Position numbers and translations under genes: made by a program
Assembly: GCA_019116365.1 (NCBI GenBank)
Contig: DXBT01000022.1
Span: 28,784-92,783, forward strand
Direction: 5' to 3'
Length of the DNA: 64,000 bases
DNA from: Barnesiella merdipullorum
Lineage (GTDB): Bacteria; Bacteroidota; Bacteroidia; Bacteroidales; Barnesiellaceae
Notes under the pieces: generated by a model
What the model saw: the letters and a program-made list of their open reading frames with translations, nothing else
Databases searched by the model: none
Told to the model about the DNA's origin: nothing
Part shown: piece after piece, positions 9,701 to 16,905 of the stretch
Position numbering within the stretch: the first letter of the stretch is position 1
Layout: the number at the start of each line of letters is the position of its first letter

Positions 9701-10357
9701 CTTACGGGCAATACCCATGGCGGTAACGACAACCTCGTCGAGCAGCTTGGTATTGTCGCGCATGACGATATTGATTTTATCCTTGCCGTTGATGGGCTGT
9801 TTTACGGTTTGGTAACCGATGTAGGAGAACTCCAGTTCATTGCTTCCGGCGGGTACCTTGATCGAGTAGTTGCCATCGATGTCGGTGGCGGTAGCTACGC
9901 TGGTACCGGCTACTTTTACGGTGAGGCCGATAAGGGTTTCGCCCGAGGCGTCGGTCACTTGTCCGGTTACGATTCTCGAGCCGTTGCTGGCTTGAGCCGT
10001 AGCGGTTGCCGTGCTCTTGCTACTGCTGTTGGCTTGAGCTTGGGCTGCTGCAGTCCTTTTCGACAACATGATGTTGGGGTTTTGTATCGAGTAGGATACA
10101 TCGGTTCCCTTGAACATGATGTCGAGAATCTCGCTTACAGTCTTATTCTTAACATTCAGGTTTACTTTACGCTGTGTATCTACTTGAGTATTGATGACAA
10201 ATAGACACTTTGCTTCTTTTTCGATCTTTTTCAGAACGTCTTCTACCGGAGTGTTCACTTCGGATAGGGAGATGCGAGAATACGCATCGGCACTGACCTC
10301 GAATGCGTAAGTCAGTGCAAAAGCCATGATAAGTGCTTTTAAACTTTTTCTATACAT
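6761..10357 (-). CDS. SusC/RagA-family TonB-dependent transporter with STN signalling domain
   Basis: An outer-membrane transporter importing oligosaccharides with energy from TonB. Order of parts: signal peptide (1-24), STN domain (about 28-105) of the kind that contacts a FecR-type anti-sigma factor, carboxypeptidase-regulatory-like domain (about 130-212, starting GQVTDASGETLIGLTVKVAG), a TonB-box-like segment (LLDEVVVTAMG), plug (to about 360) and a 22-strand barrel ending in Phe (SFGISLKASF), as needed for barrel assembly. Length of 1198 residues is normal. The STN domain fits the sigma/FecR genes immediately upstream: substrate binding should trigger trans-envelope signalling that switches on this operon. 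It overlaps or abuts the susD-like gene by TAATG. No frame defects seen. Confidence 0.95.
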   Translation of the reverse strand: MYRKSLKALIMAFALTYAFEVSADAYSRISLSEVNTPVEDVLKKIEKEAKCLFVINTQVDTQRKVNLNVKNKTVSEILDIMFKGTDVSYSIQNPNIMLSKRTAAAQAQANSSSKSTATATAQASNGSRIVTGQVTDASGETLIGLTVKVAGTSVATATDIDGNYSIKVPAGSNELEFSYIGYQTVKQPINGKDKINIVMRDNTKLLDEVVVTAMGIARKEETLSYSTQTVGGDELTRAKEANLINSLQGKSAGLVITPNSGGAGGASKILLRGNASMLGNNSPLIVIDGVPMQNSVNGQMDMDGGGATMMADGSKESSDALSQLNPDDIESITVLKGANSAALYGSAASNGVLMITTKKGKEGQLRIDVSSSTTFETPLVLPKLQNAYGAQMSGSVENGFSMNSNSWGQRMNTLGNEYYDTANSPYHLTRNAYDISDFYKLGTNFNNSISLSGGSKVAQTYFSYGNTTANGIVETNKFERHNIALRQSFSFFKDKLKIDISANYINQKTKNRPTGGTFFNPIYQLYTSPRNLDMNWYRKNYYDTNATWTSNPYSYIVSQTGSNGLPISVVESGKTSILSDSNYGKQVWYTDAINLNNPWWLLNRMTSEEIINRTFGSITANWQIIPDLNLQARIKYDYNERNDENRQYATTWGNAEMIDRGRLILDHTKSQDFYGDFMLSYNKQIQDFTIGVNAGGSMMNSSYDQWMITPIAKSGAPNTEDLSCNQFVLSDIYINSKDNYGGLTTKNWERAIFATAQVTWQDKVTVEGSYRDDWYRAFTQFKDMDPHFAYYSAGASAQMNKLLTLPEQINELKLRASYSEVGNSIPNNLFLASASRNPATGAYISSAIINFKDPKPETTQSFEAGFDISLLDRSISLQATYYNAIMKNQFMKYEGAAGKEIYINGGKVRNQGVELTASYIFAPNNDFSWITTFNYAFNDNKILTVARKQNGQKYIHEIDMGNLSGLKIKFEEGGSYGDLYAVDFMRDEITGEIVVDPNTGAPFKLNGQANEYLGNMNAKHTLGWSNTFNYKDFSFYFLIDGKVGGKVISFTEAYLDYFGTSQRTAEARDYAVANNLYWTSDDGAITKPGMYIPGTNTLVPVDQYYQTIGGGSPVGRNYVYDATNFRLREISLAYTFRNLFGQSKNLTVSANARNLFFLYLDAPIDPDTSLSTQNALGNVDIFSMPTTRSFGISLKASF

Positions 10358-10457
10358 ACGTGTGTTTATGGGTATTCAACAGAATTGTGAATGATAATTG
10401 CTTTTTTATGGTAGAATAAGGTGCATCGTTTATTTTTCCATAGGCATTAAAGATTTT

Positions 10458-11387
10458 TTAATGTTTGGCTGTTATGTAAATGGTATCGTGTTGATTGTTC
10501 CACTTGAAGTCAAAGTCGAAATCGTGTTGCAGAGCCTGCAGGGCATGTTGTACTCCGTTGTAGCGATAGAATTTGCCGGTATAGCGTTCGTTGCTCTGGA
10601 CCTCTCGGGCAATGCTGATTTTTACTCCGAAACATTTTTCAAATCCTTCCATCAACTCGTCAAACGATTGGTCCTTGAAATAGTATATGCCATCTTTCCA
10701 CAACTCGGTTTCGAGAGAGCGGATGACCGATTGCTTGAACTCACCGTCTTTGAATTGTGCCCGGTACCCGGGCTTGAGTGTAGCGCTTTTGTCGCCCGAC
10801 GATATTTTCACCGAGCCCTCGATGAGGGATACCATGAAGTCGTTGTTTTCGTTGGTCGAGGTGAGGTAGAATTTGGTACCTAGCACTTTTATTTTTCCGT
10901 TGGGGGTATTTACGATAAAGGGTCTCCACCGGTTGTGCGCCACTTCGAGATAGGCTTCACCTTCGATTTCGATATTACGTTGCAGCCCCATGAACGACGA
11001 GGGGTATTTGATGGTCGATTCGGCATTGAGCCATACTTTTGTCCCGTCGGGCAGGAGCAGGGTGTTGCTGTTGCCGGCCGGTACGGTGAGCGAGTAGAGG
11101 GGTACAATGCGGTCGCCCAGCGTGAAATAGAAGGCGCCAAAGGCTACCGACAGGAGCAGAATGACTACTGCCGCTATGCGCAAAAGTTGTATGCGATAGT
11201 GACGTCGGAAATCATATTGGGTGTGCTGCACATGGTCGGTCGATAATAAGACGGCATTGTATATGGTGCGTTCGTGGCAAAATTCCTTCAGGTTTTCGGG
11301 TGAGGCTTTGGCCCATTCCACCACCTCGTTGCGCTCCTCTTCGGTGGCGCAATTGCCAAAATATCTATATAATGTTTCTTTTTTCAT
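10458..11387 (-). CDS. FecR-family anti-sigma factor
   Basis: An inner-membrane anti-sigma factor that holds the ECF sigma factor encoded upstream and receives the signal from the STN domain of the SusC protein. It has a short cytoplasmic N-terminal sigma-binding part (1-65, with EEERNEVVEWAKASPENL), one membrane helix (about 68-90, IAAVVILLLSVAFGAFYF), a periplasmic FecR domain (about 100-200, VPAGNSNTLLLPDGTKVWLN) and a C-terminal DUF4974-like domain (about 240-305). Length of 309 residues fits the family. It lies 167 bases downstream of the sigma gene and 100 bases upstream of susC. This is the standard order for Bacteroidetes loci controlled by sigma/anti-sigma pairs, many of which target host glycans. 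Confidence 0.94.
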   Translation of the reverse strand: MKKETLYRYFGNCATEEERNEVVEWAKASPENLKEFCHERTIYNAVLLSTDHVQHTQYDFRRHYRIQLLRIAAVVILLLSVAFGAFYFTLGDRIVPLYSLTVPAGNSNTLLLPDGTKVWLNAESTIKYPSSFMGLQRNIEIEGEAYLEVAHNRWRPFIVNTPNGKIKVLGTKFYLTSTNENNDFMVSLIEGSVKISSGDKSATLKPGYRAQFKDGEFKQSVIRSLETELWKDGIYYFKDQSFDELMEGFEKCFGVKISIAREVQSNERYTGKFYRYNGVQHALQALQHDFDFDFKWNNQHDTIYITAKH

Positions 11388-11554
11388 ACATTATATAAAC
11401 CTTATAAATCTTTGTATCCCTAGTGGGGATATAAGTTTTTTTGGCAAAAATAGATTTAAAACAATTTATGAATCTTGCTTTTCTTTAAAAAGCCTTCTCG
11501 GGTTGTAGCGCGACTGTCTTTTTTGATACAGATGAGTGAGAGAGGTCGGTGTGG

Positions 11555-12097
11555 CTACAAATAGTCTTTCAGGTTTTTGCGCAGGATGTTCAAGCTTTTG
11601 GCTATGTGGAATTCTACGCCTTTGACTGAGATGCCAAAGTTCTCGGCAATGGTTTTGTAGGGCTTTTGCTCGAGGTATCGTTCGTAGAATATTTCGCGGG
11701 TGCGGTTGGGCAGGGTCTTGATGGTATCGCTCACAATCTCTTCGATTTCGCTGGTAAAGAGGTCCGACGGGTCGCAGCCTTTCAGCGACGAAATGTTGAG
11801 CTCGATCTCACCGATAAGGTGCTTGTGCAGTTCGTCGTTTTTTTGCAAGAGGTCTTTGCGCTCCTCGAGAACGTCGATGCACCGGTTGCGTATGATGGTA
11901 AAGATATATCCTTTTATATTGGTGGCATGGAAAGTCTCTTTGTCTTTGTTTTCCCAATACTGGATATACGACTCCATGACCACATCTTCGGCGTCTTGCA
12001 TATTCCCCAAGTAGGAGTATGCAAATTGAATAAATCCATTTTTAGACGTCCTAAAAATGTGGTTAAAATCGTTATCGTCATGAACAATCGGTGCCAT
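11555..12097 (-). CDS. ECF RNA polymerase sigma factor (SusCD-associated family)
   Basis: A 180-residue sigma-70 family factor of the group paired with FecR proteins in Bacteroidetes. Region 2 is at about 20-85 (FIQFAYSYLGNMQDAEDVVME, then IKGYIFTIIRNRCIDVL) and region 4 is a helix-turn-helix at about 125-175 (LPNRTREIFYERY, then YKTIAENFGISVKGVEFHI). It heads the minus-strand locus sigma-fecR-susC-susD-GH85 and should direct transcription of it when the FecR protein is signalled. The start chosen (MAPIVHDDNDFNHIF) is the only good ATG. No clear -7 box of the usual form was found in front of it. Confidence 0.93.
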   Translation of the reverse strand: MAPIVHDDNDFNHIFRTSKNGFIQFAYSYLGNMQDAEDVVMESYIQYWENKDKETFHATNIKGYIFTIIRNRCIDVLEERKDLLQKNDELHKHLIGEIELNISSLKGCDPSDLFTSEIEEIVSDTIKTLPNRTREIFYERYLEQKPYKTIAENFGISVKGVEFHIAKSLNILRKNLKDYL

Positions 12098-12422
12098 TCA
12101 ACTTTGAATAATCAAAATCTATACCTCTCCTGAAAAGGTTTATTAAGCCGCAATTTGTTTACTTCGTGTTTCTTTTCTTAATGACAATTAGATTCTTAAG
12201 GTCGCAATAAGCCTCTCTCATAAAGAGAAATTTCGTGCTAATATAATATATTATGGAATAAAAATGAAAGTGGAATGACAAATTTTTTTCAAAAAAGTTT
12301 TGATGTCTGGCATGAGGGGTGGTGCTGCACTCTGCATGGGGTAAGGTTGGTAATTCGTCGGGGGTATGAAGGGGACCCAAAAAAGAGGAGAGCCTCATGC
12401 CGAAGGTTCTCCTCTTTTTGTA
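12098..12422. other. Gene-free stretch upstream of the PUL sigma gene
   Basis: 325 bases of AT-rich sequence between the PUL sigma gene and the small protein gene. It should contain the sigma gene promoter. A possible 79-codon minus-strand frame (12159-12398) has no family features and overlaps a terminator hairpin. Nothing else is recognisable apart from the terminator at 12379-12420. Confidence 0.5.
12379..12420 (-). terminator. Intrinsic terminator after the second sigma factor/small protein genes
   Basis: AAAAAGAGGAGA and TCTCCTCTTTTT flank a short loop and form a strong stem. Read on the minus strand it follows the 52-codon gene stop by a few bases and ends in a T-rich tract, so it most likely ends the 13245-12423 transcript. 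Confidence 0.75.
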
Positions 12423-12581
12423 TCAGTTGTTGACAAACCCGCCTAACGAGGCCGGGAGTTGTGGCTCGAATGAGTAAGCTCTGGCAAACTGCCTGATGAA
12501 GTCGAGAGTCGATGCCGAGGGCTGTAACGATTTAGTGCTTCTCACTGTAGGGGTGTCTTTGGGAGTAGAGGTTTTTTTCAT
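12423..12581 (-). CDS. 52-residue conserved-looking small protein downstream of ECF sigma factor
   Basis: I read this frame by hand: ATG at 12581, TGA at 12423-12425, 52 codons. It begins MKKTSTPKDTPTVRSTKSL, continues with QPSASTLDFIRQFARAYSF and ends in PASLGGFVNN. It has a basic, Thr/Ser-rich start, one amphipathic helix (TLDFIRQFARAYSF) and a short Leu-Gly tail. It has no signal peptide or membrane helix. It starts 73 bases after the stop of the ECF sigma gene in the same direction, and a good terminator follows immediately, so the pair is probably one transcript. I do not recognise a named family. A role as a sigma-interacting micro-regulator is only a guess from position. The clean start, stop and composition make it more likely real than chance. 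Confidence 0.65.
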   Translation of the reverse strand: MKKTSTPKDTPTVRSTKSLQPSASTLDFIRQFARAYSFEPQLPASLGGFVNN

Positions 12582-12654
12582 AGGCCGAATCTTGATGTTT
12601 ATATAAAGTAAACGTCAATGGCCTGTGTTTTATTATCTATACTACCTTCTTTTT

Positions 12655-13245
12655 TTATAATGTGAGAGCGATATTGTTCTCTTCGGCCATCTTCCGCAGG
12701 TTGAGGATGGCGTAGCGCATGCGTCCCAGAGCGGTGTTGATACTCACCTTGGTGTGGTCGGCAATCTCTTTGAAGCTCATGTTTTTGTAGTAGCGCATGA
12801 TGAGGACCTCGCGTTGCGAGTGGGGCAGCGCCTTGATGAGCCGGCGCACGTCGGCTTCGATTTGGTTGTGCACGAGGGTGTCTTCGACGGTCCCTTCGCT
12901 CAGCTCCTTGCGGTTGAAGATGTCCATGTTCTCATTGTCCGAGATGATGTAGTTGTCGGCCTTCTCCTGGCGGAAGAAGTCGATAATGAGATTGTGGGCG
13001 ATACGCGAAATCCATGCCGGGAATTTGCCGTTCTCGGTATATCGGCCCTGTTTGATAGTCATGATGGCTTTGACAAAGGTCTCCTGAAAGATGTCGTTGG
13101 CCAACTCTTTATCTTTGACAATGTAGAAAATATAGTTGAAAGTACGAGTTTGATGACGCTTCAGCAATACATCAAAAGCTCCATTATTACCTTCGGCATA
13201 CAGCGCAACCAATTCTTCGTCGGTGCGGTCGAATAAATCGTTCAT
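12655..13245 (-). CDS. ECF RNA polymerase sigma factor (RpoE-like)
   Basis: A 196-residue sigma-70 family protein. Region 2 is at about 20-90 (FDVLLKRHQTRTFNYIFYIV, then ELANDIFQETFVKAI and PAWISRIAHNLIIDFFR) and region 4 at about 140-190 (LPHSQREVLIMRYYKNMSF, then IADHTKVSINTALGRMRYAI). No FecR or other anti-sigma gene is adjacent, unlike the PUL sigma factor. The only partner is the 52-codon gene just downstream. Related stand-alone ECF factors in Bacteroidales act in general or stress transcription, but the target here is unknown. A TTTATTTG box near 13331-13338 on the minus strand is a weak candidate for its -7 element. Confidence 0.92.
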   Translation of the reverse strand: MNDLFDRTDEELVALYAEGNNGAFDVLLKRHQTRTFNYIFYIVKDKELANDIFQETFVKAIMTIKQGRYTENGKFPAWISRIAHNLIIDFFRQEKADNYIISDNENMDIFNRKELSEGTVEDTLVHNQIEADVRRLIKALPHSQREVLIMRYYKNMSFKEIADHTKVSINTALGRMRYAILNLRKMAEENNIALTL

Positions 13246-13580
13246 TACTACCTCTCTTTTTTTAATTTAAGCGTAGTGTTTTGTCGATAGGCAATCTTAT
13301 TTTAGAGTGATTCAATAATTATTATTCGTTGCAAATAAAGATGTTTTTTTTGAAATCGGAAAGTAAAAATAGAATTTTTTTATCCTATCGTTCCATTTTT
13401 AACATTATTGCCGTGAACAAAATCGATTTGTTGGCATTGTGATGTGGCCTTTCCTGGGGCGCGATGGGTGTGGTAGAATGTATGATGCGGAGAATTTAAA
13501 AGTTGGGTGGCTTGGACGGTTTCTCGCAAAAAATAATTACATTTGCAACTCATGGAAAAACTAAAAAACAAGAAACTGCT
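13246..13580. other. Divergent intergenic region with promoters
   Basis: 335 bases between the minus-strand sigma gene and the plus-strand nucleotidyltransferase. A TACATTTG -7-like box lies at 13538-13545, 35 bases before the plus-strand ATG at 13581. The rest is AT-rich, with no RNA gene or repeat recognised. An open frame runs through from 13503, but its N-terminal part crosses the promoter and has no homology-like features. Confidence 0.5.
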
Positions 13581-14483
13581 ATGAAACCGACTCTTTTTGT
13601 ATTGGCCGCCGGTATGGGTAGCCGGTATGGGGGCTTGAAACAACTCGATGGTCTGGGCCCCAATGGTGAAACAATTATGGATTACTCGATATTCGATGCT
13701 TTGCGGGGTGGATTCGGCAAAGTCGTTTTTGTGATTCGTAAAGATTTCGAACAGGATTTCAGAGAGAAAATCCTCTCCAAATACGAAGGGCACATTCCCT
13801 GCGAACTGGTGTTCCAATCGATCAATGACCTGCCCGAGGGTTTCACTTGCCCCGAAGGCCGCACCAAACCTTGGGGTACCAACCACGCCGTGCTCATGGG
13901 TAAAGATGTAATTAAAGAGCCGTTTGCCGTAATCAATGCCGACGACTTCTATGGCCGTGAAAGTTTTGCCATCCTGGCCGATTATCTGAAGAACCTCGAC
14001 GGCAAGCAAAACGACTATTGCATGGTAGGTTATCGCGTGGGCAATACGTTGTCTGAGAGTGGTACCGTGGCTCGTGGTATTTGCGAGACCAATGCTTCGA
14101 AGCACCTTACCTCGGTGGTTGAACGCACGCAAATCGAGCGTCGCGACGGGAAGGTAATGTACAAGGAGGACGACGATACCTGGACGGCTATCGACGACAA
14201 CACGCCTGTGTCGATGAATATGTGGGGTTTCACTCCCGACTATTTCAAATACTCCGAGGCCTATTTCGTCAACTTCCTCAAAGCCAATATTGGGAATCTC
14301 AAGGCCGAGTATTTCATTCCGCTGTTGGTCAACGACCTCATTCAGTCGGGTAAGGCTACGGTAACCGTGCTCGACACGCCGTCGAAATGGTTCGGGGTAA
14401 CTTATGCCGCCGATCGTCAGTCGGTTGTCGATAAGATTGCAGCGCTCGTAGCTGCCGGAGAATATCCTGCCAAGCTCTTCTAA
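13581..14483 (+). CDS. Sugar-phosphate nucleotidyltransferase-like protein
   Basis: A 300-residue NTP_transferase-fold protein. The N-terminus has the nucleotide-binding signature LAAGMGSRYGGLKQL (residues about 7-21). The metal-site region INADDFYGRESF follows near residue 118. The start is set at the ATG of MKPTLFVLAAG because family proteins begin right before the signature and a -7 box lies just upstream. It should add a nucleotide to a sugar 1-phosphate. In Bacteroidales, proteins of this type are often paired with an N-acetylhexosamine kinase-like phosphotransferase; such a protein is encoded at 60328-61416 here, far away. The pairing is an inference, and the sugar and nucleotide are not known. 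A strong terminator follows. Confidence 0.85.
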   Translation: MKPTLFVLAAGMGSRYGGLKQLDGLGPNGETIMDYSIFDALRGGFGKVVFVIRKDFEQDFREKILSKYEGHIPCELVFQSINDLPEGFTCPEGRTKPWGTNHAVLMGKDVIKEPFAVINADDFYGRESFAILADYLKNLDGKQNDYCMVGYRVGNTLSESGTVARGICETNASKHLTSVVERTQIERRDGKVMYKEDDDTWTAIDDNTPVSMNMWGFTPDYFKYSEAYFVNFLKANIGNLKAEYFIPLLVNDLIQSGKATVTVLDTPSKWFGVTYAADRQSVVDKIAALVAAGEYPAKLF

Positions 14484-14510
14484 ACCGAGCTCTCGAATCG
14501 AAAATGAATC

Positions 14511-14556
14511 AAGAGAGAGGCCGTTCTCGCACGAGAACAGCCTCTCTCTCTCTTTG
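14511..14556 (+). terminator. Intrinsic terminator after nucleotidyltransferase gene
   Basis: AGAGAGAGGCCGTTCTCG pairs with CGAGAACAGCCTCTCTCTCT around a very short loop and runs into a CTCTTT tract, 28 bases after the stop codon. Confidence 0.85.
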
Positions 14557-14586
14557 TGCTTTCCTGGAGGGAGGCTCATATTAAAT

Positions 14587-14669
14587 AAGATAGCATGTGG
14601 TTGAGCGTAGTTAAACATGAAAATCGCGTTCCCGGTTTTTCTCTGTGCTTACCATTCACTATCTTTGCC
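14587..14669 (+). repeat. Promoter-bearing dispersed repeat, copy A (MATE gene)
   Basis: A diverged copy of the promoter repeat described for 16726-16876. Its 3' part (TCTCTGTGCTTACCATTCAC then TATCTTTG at 14660-14667) matches the shared spacer and -7 box. It ends 31 bases before the MATE ATG at 14700, so it is the likely promoter. Confidence 0.65.
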
Positions 14670-14699
14670 CACTGTTTTGTCGATACCAAGATATAATTT

Positions 14700-16061
14700 A
14701 TGAATACGATTCCGCTATTGCCTTACAAACAGCAGGTTGGCTCGTTGCTCAAACTGGGCCTCCCCATTGTGGTGGGGCAGTTGGGCATGATTATACTGGG
14801 GCTTGCCGATACGGTGATGATTGGTCATCACAGTACCGACGAGCTCGCTGCCGCTGCATTTGTCAATAACGTGTTCAATCTGGCAATCATCTTTGCTACT
14901 GGTTTTTCCTATGGACTTACTCCCTTGATAGGTATGTTGCAAGGGAGCGGAAACGTTCAGGGTATCGGGCGGGTCTTTCGCAATGCCCTCATGGCTCACA
15001 CGGCTGTGGCCATATTGCTCACGGCTATCATGTATGTGGTCTATTGCTATGTCGATAAGATGGGGCAACCGGTGGAACTGTTGCCTCACATACGGCCCTA
15101 CTTCATATTGCAACTCATCTCGCTGGTATTTGTCATGCTCTTCAATAGCTTCAGGCAGTTTGCCGAGGGGCTTACCGATACCCGCACACCCATGTGGATT
15201 CTGTTGGGAGGCAATGCCCTCAATATTCTGGGGAACTATCTGCTTATCTATGGTACCTTTGGTTTCCCCGAGTGGGGATTGTTTGGTGCCGGGGTGAGCA
15301 CATTGGTTTCGCGGGTCGTCATGCTGCTTGTCTTTGTGGGGATTGTGGTGTGGATGCCTCGTTATCGGGCTTATCGAGAGGCCATACGCCACTCGCGTTT
15401 CAATCGCAACGACTTTGTCCAGCTCAATGCCCTGGGGTGGCCACTGGCTTTGCAGATGGGTATGGAGACGGCTGCCTTCTCGCTGAGTGCCATCATGGTA
15501 GGTTGGCTGGGCAGTGTGCCGCTGGCTGCACACCAGATTATGATTTCGGTGAGTACGCTGGGCTTCATGATCTATTATGGCATGGGGGCTGCACTGGCCG
15601 TGCGAGTGAGCCATTTTATGGGGCAGGGCGATTTTCATAATCTGCGCCGGACGGTTCATGCCGGGTTGGGCATCATCTTGGTGTTGGCCGTGGCGGCCAG
15701 TCTCTTCTTTTACCTGGCCCGGGTGCCCATCGTGCACAGTTTTACCGAAGATCCCAAGGTGATGGCTGTGGTTGCCGTACTCATCTACTCGCTCATTGTC
15801 TATCAGTTTGGCGATGCCTTGCAGATAACCTTTGCCAATGCCCTGCGGGGTACGGCCGATGTGAAGCCGATGATGTGGATTGCCTTCATCGCCTACTTCA
15901 TTATCGCACTGCCGGTGGGTTATGTGTGTGGTTTCACCTTGAATGGCGGAGTCGTGGGGGTATGGGTCGCCTTTCCGGCGGGACTCTTCTCGGCCGGATT
16001 TTTGTTTTGGTTGCGGTTCCGTTACCGTTTGCGCAAACTGATGAAAAGTAGTGAATCATGA
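14700..16061 (+). CDS. MATE-family multidrug/toxin efflux transporter
   Basis: A 453-residue inner-membrane protein with about 12 hydrophobic helices and the two homologous halves typical of MATE transporters. Family-like stretches are LGLPIVVGQLGMIILGLADT (residues about 16-35), FIDNVFNL-type sequence after the first loop (AAAFVNNVFNL) and GWPLALQMGMETAAFSLSA at the start of the second half. It should export cationic compounds in exchange for Na+ or H+. Substrate unknown. The promoter is a copy of the dispersed repeat. The stop overlaps the start of the next gene (ATGA), so the two are translationally coupled. Confidence 0.94.
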   Translation: MNTIPLLPYKQQVGSLLKLGLPIVVGQLGMIILGLADTVMIGHHSTDELAAAAFVNNVFNLAIIFATGFSYGLTPLIGMLQGSGNVQGIGRVFRNALMAHTAVAILLTAIMYVVYCYVDKMGQPVELLPHIRPYFILQLISLVFVMLFNSFRQFAEGLTDTRTPMWILLGGNALNILGNYLLIYGTFGFPEWGLFGAGVSTLVSRVVMLLVFVGIVVWMPRYRAYREAIRHSRFNRNDFVQLNALGWPLALQMGMETAAFSLSAIMVGWLGSVPLAAHQIMISVSTLGFMIYYGMGAALAVRVSHFMGQGDFHNLRRTVHAGLGIILVLAVAASLFFYLARVPIVHSFTEDPKVMAVVAVLIYSLIVYQFGDALQITFANALRGTADVKPMMWIAFIAYFIIALPVGYVCGFTLNGGVVGVWVAFPAGLFSAGFLFWLRFRYRLRKLMKSSES

Positions 16062-16708
16062 AACCGATATCCGATAAAGTATATCTGCAACAACTCATCG
16101 ACGAGGGGGAGCATCAGCAGCAGGACTTCAAGTTCGAGATTTCCGATGCCCGCAAGATTGCCCGCTCACTCTCGGCTTTCTCCAATACCGACGGGGGTAG
16201 GTTACTCATCGGGGTGAAAGACAACGGGCGCATAGCCGGAGTGCGTTCCGAAGAGGAGATTTACATGATCGAGGCGGCAGCCCGGCTCTATTGCCAGCCG
16301 CAGGTCGATATCGAGATGCACACCTATACGGTCGATGGCAAGACGGTGCTCATTGCCGAGATTCCGAAAGCGACCGAGATGCCCGTGCAGGCTCAGGTGG
16401 CTCCTGGCAAGTATATGGCTTATGTGCGCATTGCCGATGAAAACATACTGGCTACGGCTGTGCATTTGGCGGTGTGGCGCCAGAAGAACAGCAAGCGGGG
16501 CTCGCTTGTGAAATATACCGAGCGCGAACAGTTGTTGCTCGACTACCTGGCCGAGCATGGCGAGATTACGGTGAACCGATACAGTCGCTTGGCCCACCTC
16601 TCTTACAAGTCGGCCGTGGAGCATATCGCCCGGTTTGTACGCTTCGGGTTGCTCGAGATTGGCTTCGAACATCACAAGTTTTTCTATCGGTTGCGGCCGG
16701 GTGAGTGA
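16058..16708 (+). CDS. AlbA_2 (Schlafen-like) domain protein with C-terminal winged helix
   Basis: A 216-residue cytoplasmic protein. Residues about 15-130 fit the AlbA_2 domain (EHQQQDFKFEISDARKIARS, then FSNTDGGRLLIGVKDNGRI). The C-terminal third (VKYTEREQLLLDYLAEHG, then YKSAVEHIARFVRFGLLEI) looks like a winged helix. AlbA_2 proteins are often called ATP-binding or transcription regulators, but biochemical roles vary. The gene overlaps the MATE transporter by four bases, which suggests co-expression and perhaps regulation of it; this is an inference. It is shorter than many AlbA_2 proteins because it lacks the HATPase-like middle part. Confidence 0.85.
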   Translation: MKPISDKVYLQQLIDEGEHQQQDFKFEISDARKIARSLSAFSNTDGGRLLIGVKDNGRIAGVRSEEEIYMIEAAARLYCQPQVDIEMHTYTVDGKTVLIAEIPKATEMPVQAQVAPGKYMAYVRIADENILATAVHLAVWRQKNSKRGSLVKYTEREQLLLDYLAEHGEITVNRYSRLAHLSYKSAVEHIARFVRFGLLEIGFEHHKFFYRLRPGE

Positions 16709-16725
16709 ATCTCTTTGAAGAAGAC

Positions 16726-16803
16726 AGGATGCGGCTCGGTATAGCCAAACGTTGAAAACTTCGTTTTCCGTTTGTCTCTGCACTCGCCTTTCACTATCTT
16801 TGG
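16726..16803 (+). repeat. Promoter-bearing dispersed repeat, copy B
   Basis: Begins AGGATGCGGCTCGGTAT and ends with the shared spacer (TCTCTGCACTCGCCTTTCAC) and TATCTTTG at 16795-16802. TTTG lies 20 bases before the -7 box, as in Bacteroidetes promoters. It is in tandem with copy C, upstream of rpe. Confidence 0.75.
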
Positions 16804-16810
16804 ATAAAAT

Positions 16811-16876
16811 AGGATGCGTCTCAGTATAAAAATCAAGCAAGCTTGTTTTTCTACTTTCGACTTTCACTATCTTTGT
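16811..16876 (+). repeat. Promoter-bearing dispersed repeat, copy C (rpe gene)
   Basis: Begins AGGATGCGTCTCAGTATA, includes CAAGCAAGCTTG and ends ACTTTCACTATCTTTG, with TATCTTTG at 16868-16875. It ends 30 bases before the rpe ATG, so this copy is the proximal promoter. The start sequence is nearly the same as in copy B. Confidence 0.75.
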
Positions 16877-16905
16877 AAAAAATCAATATTAAAAAAGATT
16901 GAGCC

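Noticed and set aside
12159..12398. 79-codon minus-strand frame between sigma genes
   Set aside because: It overlaps the terminator stem and has a low-complexity, Phe/His-rich sequence with no support.
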